Shown piece after piece: positions 43,318 through 52,204 of a DNA stretch of 64,000 nt. The DNA lies in the NCBI RefSeq assembly GCF_001648775.1, contig NZ_LVEJ01000018.1, forward strand, positions 53,379 through 117,378, given 5' to 3'. The notes beneath the pieces were generated by a model. That model did no database searches. It was not told the DNA's origin and worked only from the letters and a program-made list of their open reading frames with translations. Each line of letters starts with the position of its first letter. Within the stretch, counting starts at the first letter, position 1. The position numbers were made by a program, and so were the translations under genes. The DNA is from Pseudomonas fluorescens. GTDB lineage: Bacteria; Pseudomonadota; Gammaproteobacteria; Pseudomonadales; Pseudomonadaceae.

Positions 43318-44739
43318 ATGCCAGTTGGCAATCACCTGCCTCACGGCGAAACCGCTCAGGGCGGTCCGCTCAAACGCGAACTCGGCGAACGGCATATTCG
43401 CCTGATGGCGCTCGGTGCCTGTATCGGCGTCGGTCTGTTTTTAGGTTCGGCCAAGGCCATTGAAATGGCCGGCCCGGCAATCATGCTGTCGTACATTCTG
43501 GGCGGTCTGGCGATCCTGGTGATCATGCGCGCCCTCGGCGAGATGGCCGTGCACAACCCGGTGGCCGGCTCGTTCAGCCGCTATGCGCAAGACTACCTCG
43601 GGCCGTTGGCCGGGTTTCTCACCGGCTGGAACTACTGGTTCCTGTGGCTGGTGACGTGCGTCGCGGAAATCACCGCCGTCGCCGTGTACATGGGCATCTG
43701 GTTCCCCGATGTACCGCGCTGGATCTGGGCCCTCGCGGCGCTGATCAGCATGGGTTCGATCAACCTGATCGCGGTGAAAGCCTTCGGTGAATTCGAATTC
43801 TGGTTCGCCTTGATCAAGATCGTCACGATCATCGCCATGGTCATCGGCGGCGTCGGCATTATCGCCTTCGGTTTCGGCAATGACGGCGTGGCGCTGGGCA
43901 TTTCCAATCTGTGGGCGCATGGCGGCTTCATGCCGAACGGCGTGACCGGTGTGCTGATGTCGCTGCAAATGGTCATGTTCGCCTACCTCGGTGTCGAGAT
44001 GATCGGCCTGACCGCTGGTGAAGCGCGTAACCCGCAGAAGACCATCCCGAACGCGATCGGCTCGGTATTCTGGCGGATTCTGTTGTTCTACGTCGGCGCA
44101 CTCTTCGTGATTCTGTCGATCTACCCGTGGAACGAGATCGGCACGCAGGGCAGCCCGTTCGTCATGACCTTCGAACGTCTGGGCATCAAAACTGCCGCCG
44201 GCATCATCAACTTCGTGGTGATCACCGCGGCGCTGTCGTCGTGCAACGGCGGCATCTTCAGCACCGGGCGCATGCTCTACAGCCTGGCGCAGAACGGCCA
44301 GGCGCCGGCGGGTTTTGCCAAGACGTCCAATAACGGTGTGCCACGTCGTGCGCTGTTGCTGTCGATTGGGGTGTTGCTCTTGGGCGTAATGCTCAACTAT
44401 CTGGTACCGGAAAAAGTCTTTGTCTGGGTGACCTCGATTGCCACCTTCGGCGCGATCTGGACCTGGGTGATGATCCTGCTGGCGCAGCTGAAATTCCGCA
44501 AAGGCCTGAGCGCCAGCGAGCGTGCCGGCCTCAAGTACAAGATGTGGCTGTACCCGGTCAGCTCGTACTTCGCGCTGGCATTTCTGGTGCTGGTGGTCGG
44601 CCTGATGGCGTACTTCCCCGACACCCGCGTGGCACTGTATATAGGGCCGGCGTTCCTGGTGCTGCTGACCGTGTTGTTCTACGTGTTCAAGCTGCAACCG
44701 ACCAACGCAGCGCAAGGCGCAGCGCGTTCGACTTCGTAA
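43318..44739 (+). CDS. APC-family amino-acid permease (AroP/ProY/CycA type)
   Basis: Proton-coupled inner-membrane amino-acid uptake. 473 residues, about 12 transmembrane helices. The AAT-family signatures are present: LKRELGERHIRLMALGACIGVGLFLGSA-like start (two blocks), GPAIMLSYILGG, RALGEMAVHNPVAGSFS, TGWNYW, and SCNGGIFSTGRMLYSLA. The closest match by eye is ProY or a D-Ala/Gly permease; the substrate cannot be fixed from sequence. GACGAGG lies about ten bases before the start. A strong terminator follows. Confidence 0.9.
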   Translation: MPVGNHLPHGETAQGGPLKRELGERHIRLMALGACIGVGLFLGSAKAIEMAGPAIMLSYILGGLAILVIMRALGEMAVHNPVAGSFSRYAQDYLGPLAGFLTGWNYWFLWLVTCVAEITAVAVYMGIWFPDVPRWIWALAALISMGSINLIAVKAFGEFEFWFALIKIVTIIAMVIGGVGIIAFGFGNDGVALGISNLWAHGGFMPNGVTGVLMSLQMVMFAYLGVEMIGLTAGEARNPQKTIPNAIGSVFWRILLFYVGALFVILSIYPWNEIGTQGSPFVMTFERLGIKTAAGIINFVVITAALSSCNGGIFSTGRMLYSLAQNGQAPAGFAKTSNNGVPRRALLLSIGVLLLGVMLNYLVPEKVFVWVTSIATFGAIWTWVMILLAQLKFRKGLSASERAGLKYKMWLYPVSSYFALAFLVLVVGLMAYFPDTRVALYIGPAFLVLLTVLFYVFKLQPTNAAQGAARSTS

Positions 44740-44760
44740 GTTTCAGCACCTGCACCAACA

Positions 44761-44790
44761 AAGCCCCGGTCGAAAGATCGGGGCTTTTTA
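44761..44790 (+). terminator. Terminator of the APC permease
   Basis: aagccccggtc/gatcggggctt stem with a short loop followed by TTTTTA, about 20 bases after the stop. Confidence 0.9.
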
Positions 44791-44963
44791 CTGCCCGCGC
44801 CACAGATCGTCTCGCAAGGCTGAGCACCTGCCTTTGCCGTAAGGGCAGGGCGATGACCGCTCGTCGGAAGTAGCCCTGCACCTGTAATTTCTGACAGTAG
44901 ACCGAACACCGTCCATGCCCTAGGTTGAAACCTCGCCAAACGAGGCAAGGGTAAGGCACCGGC

Positions 44964-45326
44964 ATGAAGGGATTCTCGGCATTGACGGTCATCGGAATCG
45001 CCGACGGATTGATCCACTGGCAGATCTTTTTCGTCCTGTGCACGGCCGCCGGACTGACCCAGGCCGCCAGCAACTTCGCGGCGTTTTGCGTCGCGGCCGC
45101 GTTCTCGTTTTACGTGAACATGCTCTACACCTTCGACAGCCGAACGTCGGTGCTCGGCTATCTGCTGTTTATCGTGGTGATGGGCGCGCTCAGTTTTGCC
45201 ATCGGTGCGTTCGCCGATGCGCGGGGTCTGCCGGGGTTGCTGACGGTGGGGGTGTTTACCCTGGTCAATCTGTTGTTGGGGTACTGCTTTTTTCGTTTTT
45301 TTCTGCTGCATGAGCGTGAAAGCTGA
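44964..45326 (+). CDS. GtrA-family small membrane protein
   Basis: 120 residues with four transmembrane helices. TQAASNFAAFCVAAAFSFYVNMLYTF is the GtrA signature (conserved N-F-FYVN). GtrA proteins are thought to move undecaprenyl-linked sugars across the inner membrane, but no glycosyltransferase partner is adjacent. It is a lone gene. Confidence 0.85.
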   Translation: MKGFSALTVIGIADGLIHWQIFFVLCTAAGLTQAASNFAAFCVAAAFSFYVNMLYTFDSRTSVLGYLLFIVVMGALSFAIGAFADARGLPGLLTVGVFTLVNLLLGYCFFRFFLLHERES

Positions 45327-45365
45327 AGCGTCGATCTGATGCAAAGACTGACGCTTCATGCAGGT

Positions 45366-46985
45366 TCAGGCCGCCGCCACTTCCTGCGGCTCAAAACTGT
45401 CCGCCCGCGCCATCTGCCACATCCGCGAATAGAACTCGCCATTCACTTCCCCGGTGAGCAACTCTCCCGGTTTCAGGAACACATGCAACTGCGAGAACAA
45501 TTTGATCTCGGTCGCCGACATGCGGCGCACCAGATGCTTGGCCGACAGTTGTGACGGATGCTCAAGCCCGGCCGCGGCGAGCATTTCCGCCAGCGCCTTC
45601 AACGTATTGCGGTGGAAGTTGAACACGCGCTGCGCCTTGTCCGGTACCACCAGGGCGCGTTGGCGCAGGGCGTCCTGCGTGGCCACGCCGGTCGGGCATT
45701 TGTTGGTGTGGCAAGACTGCGACTGGATGCAGCCGATGGCGAACATGAAGCCGCGTGCGGAGTTGGCCCAGTCGGCGCCGATGGCCAGCACGCTGGCGAT
45801 GTCGAAGGCGCTGACGATCTTGCCGCTGGCGCCGAGTTTGATCTTGTCGCGCAGGTTCAGACCGACCAACGTGTTGTGAACGAACAGCAGACCTTCGCGC
45901 ATCGGCACGCCGATGTGATCGGTGAATTCCACCGGTGCAGCGCCGGTGCCACCTTCCTTGCCGTCTACGACGATGAAGTCCGGAAGAATGCCGGTTTCCA
46001 GCATGGCTTTGGCGATGCCCATGAACTCCCACGGATGGCCGAGGCAGAACTTGAAGCCCACCGGTTTGCCGCCGGACAGTTCGCGCAGTTGCTGGATGAA
46101 CTGCATCATCTCGATGGGTGTGGAAAACGCGCTGTGGCGTGACGGCGACACGCAGTCTTCGCCCATCATGATTCCACGGGTTTCGGCAATTTCCTTGGTG
46201 ACTTTGTGTTTGGGCAGGATGCCGCCGTGGCCGGGTTTGGCGCCCTGGCTCATCTTGATTTCGATCATCCGCACTTGCGGATTTTGCGCTTGAGTGGCGA
46301 AGCGTTCCGGGTCGAAACGGCCGTCGCTGGTGCGGCAGCCGAAGTAGCCACTGCCCAGTTCCCAGGTCAGGTCGCCGCCGTGTTCGCGATGGTACGGGCT
46401 GATGCTGCCTTCACCGGTGTCGTGGGCGAAGTTGCCGAGTTTGGCGCCCTGGTTCAACGCGCGAATCGCGTTGGCGCTGAGCGAGCCGAAGCTCATTGCC
46501 GAGATGTTGAACACCGACGCCGAGTACGGCTGCGAACACTGCGGGCCGCCGACGGTGACACGGAAACTGCTCGGGTCGCTCAGCGGTGCCGGACGCATCG
46601 AATGGCCGATGAATTCGAAACCCGATTGGTAGACATCGATCAGCGTGCCGAACGGTTTGTCGGCGGTTTCGTTTTTCGCTCGCGAATAGACCAGCGAACG
46701 TTGCGCGCGGGAGAAGGGCAGGGCGTCGCTGTCGGACTCGAGCAGGTATTGTCGGATTTCCGGGCGGATGCCTTCGACCAGATAGCGGATGTTGCCGAGG
46801 ATCGGGTAGTTACGCCGCACCGCGTGCGGGCTCTGCAGCAGGTCGAACAGACCGATCAGGCTCAGCACGCCAGTGACGGCAGTGATCGGCCACAGCCAGT
46901 CATGTTCGAGGAAAGGCAGGCTGGCGAGGGTGAAAATCACGCAGACGGCAAAGAAGGCGTAGCGGCTCAGGAGTGACAGGCTCAT
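45366..46985 (-). CDS. FMN-binding glutamate-synthase-family protein
   Basis: 539 residues. Two N-terminal membrane helices (about 5-50) precede a GltB-type FMN TIM barrel: FNISAMSFGSLSANAIRALNQGA, GEGGISPYHREHGGDL-like region (here GEGSISPYH), MSQGAKPGHGGILP, DGKEGGTGAAP, and IASGKI-like GASGKIVSAFD. The cluster cysteines sit in GCIQSQSCHTNKCPTG. There is no glutaminase domain, so it is not a full GOGAT. This stand-alone family is widespread in Proteobacteria and its physiological substrate is uncertain. Confidence 0.88.
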   Translation of the reverse strand: MSLSLLSRYAFFAVCVIFTLASLPFLEHDWLWPITAVTGVLSLIGLFDLLQSPHAVRRNYPILGNIRYLVEGIRPEIRQYLLESDSDALPFSRAQRSLVYSRAKNETADKPFGTLIDVYQSGFEFIGHSMRPAPLSDPSSFRVTVGGPQCSQPYSASVFNISAMSFGSLSANAIRALNQGAKLGNFAHDTGEGSISPYHREHGGDLTWELGSGYFGCRTSDGRFDPERFATQAQNPQVRMIEIKMSQGAKPGHGGILPKHKVTKEIAETRGIMMGEDCVSPSRHSAFSTPIEMMQFIQQLRELSGGKPVGFKFCLGHPWEFMGIAKAMLETGILPDFIVVDGKEGGTGAAPVEFTDHIGVPMREGLLFVHNTLVGLNLRDKIKLGASGKIVSAFDIASVLAIGADWANSARGFMFAIGCIQSQSCHTNKCPTGVATQDALRQRALVVPDKAQRVFNFHRNTLKALAEMLAAAGLEHPSQLSAKHLVRRMSATEIKLFSQLHVFLKPGELLTGEVNGEFYSRMWQMARADSFEPQEVAAA

Positions 46986-47032
46986 ACGGTTTCCTTGGGT
47001 TCGGACTCGGAATAATCAGCGCCGCAGTTCCT

Positions 47033-47122
47033 TGTGGGAGCGAGCTTGCTCGCGAATACGGTGGATCAGCCAACATGAATGTTGGATGTGATGGCCCCTT
47101 CGCGAGCAAGCTCGCTCCCACA
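47033..47122. repeat. REPIN (gtgggagcgagc type)
   Basis: Arms tgtgggagcgagcttgctcg and cgagcaagctcgctcccaca flank a 47-base spacer containing atgaatgttggatgtgatgg. Confidence 0.92.
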
Positions 47123-47144
47123 AAAAAGTGTAAATCGCGCTGTT

Positions 47145-47945
47145 TCAGGCGTTTTGTGCCTGAAGAAAAATCGAAAACAGCTCGGACTGGGATTTGATCC
47201 CCAGCTTGCTGTACATGTGTTTCTTATGGACTTTCACGGTTTCTACGGAGATTTCCAGCTTACGGGCGATTTCTTTACTGGAGCAACCGCTGAGCATCAA
47301 GCGCCCGACATCCAGTTCGCGGGCTGTCAGTTGTGCACCCTTGAGTTGCTGCACCGACGCTTCCAGTTGCACGCGCCAGTCTGCCTGCGCAGGTGTGGCG
47401 GCGAGCGCTACGGTTTCGTTGATTTCATAAGGTAGCCGCTGGCGTAACAGGCCGAGCACCCACGGCTGGATCAGCGACAGCAGGGCAATTTGCTCACCAC
47501 TGAAACGCTTTTCGCTGCCCAGTGACAGGCACAACGTGCGATCGCCTTCGAGCTGATAATTGAACTGGATTTCGTCGGCCACCACATTCAGACGAAAGTA
47601 TCGCTGGTAATACTCGGTCAGCTCGAAGTGCTCCGGCGCCACCTCCGAGAGGCGATACAGACCGGTGCGCGATTGCTCACGGCAGGCGATGTAGAACGGG
47701 TCGAGCAGGTACAGACCGCGCAGATAATCCTGAAACAGCTGGTCGGGACTGCCGTCTTCGCCGGGGCATTCAGCAAAGACCTGCGGGTGTTGATCGGCGC
47801 TGAACAGCAGCGCCACCCAGCTATCGAACGGCACGTACTGGTCGAGCAGACGCACCAGTTGCGCCCAGAAATTCGGCTTGTCGAGCGCGTCGATCAGTTG
47901 CCCGACGGCGCGGTGCCAGGTGATGTCGTCAAACGAAAGTGTCAT
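47145..47945 (-). CDS. LuxR-family transcriptional regulator
   Basis: 266 residues. The C-terminal HTH is complete (LTARELDVGRLMLSGCSSKEIARKL, then VETVKVHKKHMYSKLGIKSQ). The N-terminal about 190 residues are a GAF/PAS-like sensor without autoinducer-binding motifs I can identify. It is divergent from the amidase gene with a 125-base shared promoter region, so it is likely the activator of the amidase-permease unit (inference). Confidence 0.88.
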   Translation of the reverse strand: MTLSFDDITWHRAVGQLIDALDKPNFWAQLVRLLDQYVPFDSWVALLFSADQHPQVFAECPGEDGSPDQLFQDYLRGLYLLDPFYIACREQSRTGLYRLSEVAPEHFELTEYYQRYFRLNVVADEIQFNYQLEGDRTLCLSLGSEKRFSGEQIALLSLIQPWVLGLLRQRLPYEINETVALAATPAQADWRVQLEASVQQLKGAQLTARELDVGRLMLSGCSSKEIARKLEISVETVKVHKKHMYSKLGIKSQSELFSIFLQAQNA

Positions 47946-48070
47946 CGATCTACCCCTATCGGGTTACCCCGGCCGCGTGATTCCCTGGCCGGCTGCTTGC
48001 TGCGCATACTGGGCCACAGACAGCCACCGGGCAATCTTTCAGCGCCCGGCGCTCATCACAAGGAATTCCC

Positions 48071-48892
48071 ATGAAAGTCGAACTCGCCCAACTGGCGGGC
48101 CGTGACAATGCCACGGCCTACAACCTCGAACGCGCACTGGCGGCGATTGGCGCGTGTGCAGCCGACACGCAGTTGATCGTGTTTCCGGAAACTCACCTGA
48201 TGGGCTTTCCGAGCGCTGAAACCGTTGCGCAAACGGCCGAGCCGCTCGACGGTCCGACGGTCAGTGCCGTGCTCGCCGCCGCCCGTCAGCGCAATATCGC
48301 CGTGGTCATCGGCATGGGCGAGAACGACAACGGCCGCTTCTACAACACCACGCTGTTGATCACGCCGGAAGGCATCGCCCTGAAATACCGCAAGACGCAT
48401 TTGTGGGCGTCGGATCGCGGTGTGTTCGAGGCCGGTGATCGTTACGCCACGTGCGAGTGGAACGGCGTGCGCGTCGGGTTGTTGATCTGCTACGACATCG
48501 AGTTCCCGGAGTCCGCCCGTGCCCTCGCGCAGTTGGGGGTGGAATTGCTCATCGTCACCAACGGCAACATGGACCCGTACGGCCCGACCCACCGCACCGC
48601 GATCATGGCCCGTGCCCAAGAGAATCAGGCGTTTGCGCTGATGGTCAACCGCGTGGAGGCGGGGGACGACGGTTTGATGTTTGCCGGTGGCAGTGCGCTG
48701 GTCGATCCGCTGGGCTCGCTGTTGTTCGAGGCCGGGCGCGAAGAAGGCACGTTCAGCGTTGAGCTGGATTTCGCTCAATTGCAGATTGCGCGCAAGGATT
48801 ACCGCTATCTGGATGATCAGCGTTTGAAGTTGCCGGGGGAGGTGGTGGAGCACAGCGGTGGTGGTCGTGAATTGTTGATTCCACAGCGTTGA
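48071..48892 (+). CDS. Carbon-nitrogen hydrolase (nitrilase superfamily amidase, RamA-like)
   Basis: 273 residues. The catalytic triad is E40 (VFPE), K108 (YRKTHLW) and C140 (LLICYDIEFPE). It cleaves amides to acid plus ammonia in the cytoplasm. The start ELAQLAGRD and the DPYGPTHRTAIMARAQENQAFA block resemble R-stereoselective amidases (RamA) of Pseudomonas. A LuxR regulator lies divergently upstream and an APC permease downstream, suggesting uptake and deamidation of an amino-acid amide or related amine. Confidence 0.9.
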   Translation: MKVELAQLAGRDNATAYNLERALAAIGACAADTQLIVFPETHLMGFPSAETVAQTAEPLDGPTVSAVLAAARQRNIAVVIGMGENDNGRFYNTTLLITPEGIALKYRKTHLWASDRGVFEAGDRYATCEWNGVRVGLLICYDIEFPESARALAQLGVELLIVTNGNMDPYGPTHRTAIMARAQENQAFALMVNRVEAGDDGLMFAGGSALVDPLGSLLFEAGREEGTFSVELDFAQLQIARKDYRYLDDQRLKLPGEVVEHSGGGRELLIPQR

Positions 48893-48898
48893 CCGATG

Positions 48899-49059
48899 CC
48901 CTCACCCTAACCCTCTCCCGGGGGGAGAGGGGACTGACCGAGTTGATTGTGCGAAGTACGCCGACCTGAAATACCGAGTCGAACTGAGGATTTGAAACCC
49001 ACAGAGATCGGCTCCCTTTCCCCCTCGCCCCCTTGGGGGAGAGGGCTGGGGTGAGGGGG
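48899..49059. repeat. 'ccctcaccc' intergenic repeat, single unit
   Basis: Starts seven bases after the amidase stop. Ends ccctcaccctaaccctctccc and gggagagggctggggtgagg; interior cgccgacctgaaataccgagtcgaact, as in the 10282 copy. Confidence 0.88.
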
Positions 49060-49176
49060 CAAAAATTTCAAGTCGAACACAAAACTCAAGCCACACCAGA
49101 ACAACAAAGCCACACCCGAAACATTCGCCGAACTCGGCTCTGCCATAAATCCAATAAAATTCGGAGTAAGTCGCCC

Positions 49177-50502
49177 ATGGCTCATCTGCAGCGCACTCTT
49201 TCATTAGGCTCGGTGGTGCTGTTCGGCATCGCCTACATGACGCCGATCATCGTCCTCGGCACCTTCGGCATCCTCGCCCAATCCACCGCGGGCATGGTGC
49301 CCGCCGCGTATCTGGCGGCACTGGTGGCGATGTTTTTCACCGCGATGAGCTACGGCCGCATGGCCGCTGCGTTCCCCGTCGCCGGTTCCGCCTACAGCTA
49401 CGTGCGCAAGGCGATCAGCCCGAAACTCGGCTTCATCGCCGGCTGGGCGGTGCTACTCGATTACCTGTTTCTGCCGATGGCGATCTGGCTGATCGGCGCG
49501 GCGTACCTGGCGTCGGCGTTCCCGTCGATCCCGCAATGGATCTGGGTGCTGGCGTTCATCGGCATCACCAGCGCGATCAACATTATTGGCCTGAAACTGG
49601 CCAACGGCATCAACGCCTTGCTGATGCTGGTGCAGTTTCTGGTGTTGATCGCTTTCGTCGCGCTGTGCGTGCACTACATCGGCGGCGATGCGAGCACGCC
49701 GTTGTGGTCGATCAAGCCGTTCTTCAACGGCGACATGCACATGCCACTGATCATGAGCGGTGGGGCGATTGCCTGCTATTCGTTCCTTGGCTTCGATGCG
49801 GTCAGCACCTTGACCGAAGAAACCCGCGATCCACGCCGCACCATCCCACGGGCAATCATGCTGATCACCTTGATCGGCGGGCTGATCTTCGTCGGCGTTT
49901 CGTACTTCGTGCAGATCGCGCACCCGTCGTTCCAGTTCGACAGTGTCGATTCGGCGGCCTATGAAATCGCCCGCAACATCGGCGGCGATCTGTTCGTGTC
50001 GATCTTTCTGATCGGTTTGATTGTCGGCCAGTTCGCCTCGGGGCTGTCGGCGCAGGCCAGCGGCTCGCGACTGCTGTTCGCCATGGGCCGCGATGGTGTG
50101 TTGCCGAAGTCGTTCTTCGGCACTTTGCACGCGCGCTTCGGCACACCGGTCAACAGCATCCTGCTGTGTGCGGTGGTGGCGTTGCTGGCGCTGAAACTCG
50201 ATGTGACCACCTCGACGTCGTTCATCAACTTCGGCGCGTTCCTGGCGTTCAGCCTGGTCAACCTCTCGGTGATTTTCCATTACTGGATCGGCGGCGAGAA
50301 AAAAGGCCCGCGTGAGGCGGTGCTGTTTTTGCTCTTCCCGTTTATCGGTCTGGTCGCGGATTTGTGGCTGATGGTCAGCCTTGATCACCTGGCGGTTTAC
50401 CTGGGCCTGAGCTGGCTGGCGGTGGGTGTGGTTTATCTGGCGGTGCTCACCGGTGGCTTCCGTCGCCAGCCGCCGGAAATGGATTTCCAGGAAACGGCAT
50501 AG
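49177..50502 (+). CDS. APC-family amino-acid/amine permease
   Basis: 441 residues from the ATG at 49177 (GGAG upstream); the frame runs further upstream but only through a repeat. About 12 transmembrane helices. LSLGSVVLFGIAYMTPIIVLGTFG and SGGAIACYSFLGFDAVSTLTEETRDPRRTIPRAI (two blocks) are typical of PuuP/YeeF-like APC transporters. It probably imports the substrate family handled by the neighbouring amidase. Confidence 0.9.
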   Translation: MAHLQRTLSLGSVVLFGIAYMTPIIVLGTFGILAQSTAGMVPAAYLAALVAMFFTAMSYGRMAAAFPVAGSAYSYVRKAISPKLGFIAGWAVLLDYLFLPMAIWLIGAAYLASAFPSIPQWIWVLAFIGITSAINIIGLKLANGINALLMLVQFLVLIAFVALCVHYIGGDASTPLWSIKPFFNGDMHMPLIMSGGAIACYSFLGFDAVSTLTEETRDPRRTIPRAIMLITLIGGLIFVGVSYFVQIAHPSFQFDSVDSAAYEIARNIGGDLFVSIFLIGLIVGQFASGLSAQASGSRLLFAMGRDGVLPKSFFGTLHARFGTPVNSILLCAVVALLALKLDVTTSTSFINFGAFLAFSLVNLSVIFHYWIGGEKKGPREAVLFLLFPFIGLVADLWLMVSLDHLAVYLGLSWLAVGVVYLAVLTGGFRRQPPEMDFQETA

Positions 50503-50580
50503 ACGATTGTCTTCGTCAGTGACGCGATGCCGATGAGCGTGGGATCCTAGCGTCCTTTTAACCAAGGCCTGAATCGACCC

Positions 50581-51015
50581 ATGACGCTCATCTCCGCCGC
50601 TTCGCCCCGCATCATTCGCATCGCCGCCGCCCTGTTGATCGGTGCCGACGGCCACACCCTGCTGGTGCGCAAGCGCGGTACCACGGCGTTCATGCAACCG
50701 GGCGGCAAGATTGAAGCGCATGAGTTGCCGGTGCACGCGCTGGCGCGGGAGCTCGAAGAGGAACTGGGCTTGCAGATCAATCCGGCGCAGGCGACGTTCC
50801 TCGGCGAGTTTTCCGCCCCCGCCGCCAATGAGCCGGGCTTTGTTGTTCAGGCGCAGATCTTCCAGCTGAGCATCGACGCCGAGGTCACGCCGGCAGCGGA
50901 AATCGAAGAGGTGATCTGGGTCGATCCCGCCACTGATCCAGCCGTCGATCTGGCGCCATTGACACGCGACCTGATCCTGCCGTTTTATCGCCAATCATTG
51001 ACGGCCATCGCCTGA
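50581..51015 (+). CDS. Nudix hydrolase
   Basis: 144 residues. The Nudix box is complete: GGKIEAHELPVHALAREL, then EEELGL (G-x5-E-x7-REL-x-EE-x-GL). It hydrolyses a nucleoside-diphosphate-X or related pyrophosphate; the substrate is unknown. It starts the run Nudix, LysE, GNAT on the plus strand. Confidence 0.92.
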   Translation: MTLISAASPRIIRIAAALLIGADGHTLLVRKRGTTAFMQPGGKIEAHELPVHALARELEEELGLQINPAQATFLGEFSAPAANEPGFVVQAQIFQLSIDAEVTPAAEIEEVIWVDPATDPAVDLAPLTRDLILPFYRQSLTAIA

Positions 51016-51038
51016 TCATCCTCGCAAAGGACTTTGCC

Positions 51039-51677
51039 ATGATCCCGCTTCAAGACTTGCTGATCTTCGCCGCTGCAGCCTTGTTGATGGTGCTGACACC
51101 GGGGCCGAACATGATCTACCTGATCTCGCGTTCGATCTGTCAGGGGCGCAAGGCCGGGGTTACCTCGTTGTTGGGCGTGGTCGCGGGCTTCTTTGTGCAC
51201 ATGTTTGCCGCAGCAGCCGGGTTGACCGCGGTGTTCCTCGCGGTGCCGATGGCCTATGAAGTGTTGAAGTGGGCCGGTGCGCTGTACCTGCTGTGGCTGG
51301 CCTGGCAAGCGGTCAAGCCCGGCGCGCGCTCGCCGTTCGAAGCGCAGCAATTGCCGCCGGATTCGTCGCGCAAACTGATCACCATGGGTTTCCTTACCAG
51401 CGCGCTGAACCCCAAAATCGCCGTGTTCTACCTCTCGGTGTTTCCGCAGTTCATCACGCCTGAGCACGGTTCCGTGTTCACTCAGAGCATCATCCTTGGC
51501 CTGACCCAGATCAGCGTCAGTTTCAGCGTCAACCTGCTGATCGCGCTGTTCGCGGCGGGCATTGCAACGTGGTTCGTGCGTAACCCGACGTGGCTGGCGC
51601 TGCAGCGTTACTTCATGGGTTTTGTCCTTGGCGGCCTCGCGTTGCGTCTGATGCTTGAGCAACGCAGGACGGCTTGA
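51039..51677 (+). CDS. LysE/RhtB-family amino-acid exporter
   Basis: 212 residues, about six transmembrane helices. The family signature is LTPGPNMIYLISRSICQGRKAG at residues 21-42 (shown as TPGPNMIYLISRS, GRKAG). It exports amino acids or homoserine lactone-like solutes. Start 23 bases after the Nudix stop, AAAGGA upstream. Confidence 0.9.
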   Translation: MIPLQDLLIFAAAALLMVLTPGPNMIYLISRSICQGRKAGVTSLLGVVAGFFVHMFAAAAGLTAVFLAVPMAYEVLKWAGALYLLWLAWQAVKPGARSPFEAQQLPPDSSRKLITMGFLTSALNPKIAVFYLSVFPQFITPEHGSVFTQSIILGLTQISVSFSVNLLIALFAAGIATWFVRNPTWLALQRYFMGFVLGGLALRLMLEQRRTA

Positions 51678-51679
51678 CC

Positions 51680-52177
51680 ATGTGGATCGAACGTCTGGAT
51701 GCCAGCCACGCCCTGGCTTATCGCGAGCTGATGCTTGAGGCTTATGACCGGCATCCGCAGGCCTTCACTTCCAGTGTGCGTGAGCGCGCGGTGATGCCGC
51801 TAAGCTGGTGGGAAGGGCGCCTGACCAGCAAGCTCGACGTCGTTCTCGGCGCGTTCGAAGCCGGCACGTTGGCAGGCATTGTCGGCCTGGCATTCGAGCC
51901 ACGCGAGAAGGCCCGACACAAAGCCACGTTATTTGGCATGTATGTGTCGGCGGACTTTCGTCAGCACGGTTTGGGCTTTGAGCTGGTGCAGGCGGCCCTC
52001 GCCGAAGCGCAAAATCATCCCGCGCTGAAACTCATCCAATTGACCGTCACCGCCGGCAATGCGGCTGCGTTCAACCTCTACCAGCGCTGCGGCTTCATCC
52101 AGTACGGCCTCGAACCGCTGGCGGTGCGAGTGGGCGAAGATTATTTCGACAAGATCCACATGTGGCGCCAACTCTGA
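51680..52177 (+). CDS. GNAT-family N-acetyltransferase
   Basis: 165 residues from the ATG at 51680, two bases after the LysE stop. Acetyl-CoA site: GMYVSADFRQHGLGFELV (R/Q-x-x-G-x-G), and the NAAAFNLYQRCGF segment of motif B. The substrate is unknown; co-transcription with LysE suggests an amino-acid-like one. Confidence 0.9.
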   Translation: MWIERLDASHALAYRELMLEAYDRHPQAFTSSVRERAVMPLSWWEGRLTSKLDVVLGAFEAGTLAGIVGLAFEPREKARHKATLFGMYVSADFRQHGLGFELVQAALAEAQNHPALKLIQLTVTAGNAAAFNLYQRCGFIQYGLEPLAVRVGEDYFDKIHMWRQL

Positions 52178-52194
52178 CACCCCATTTAACCCTG

Positions 52195-52204
52195 TGGGAG
52201 CGAG
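52195..52204. repeat. Half REP cut at the metR stop codon
   Basis: tgtgggagcgag stands alone and is followed directly by tca, the minus-strand stop of metR. The rest of the REP is missing. Confidence 0.6.
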
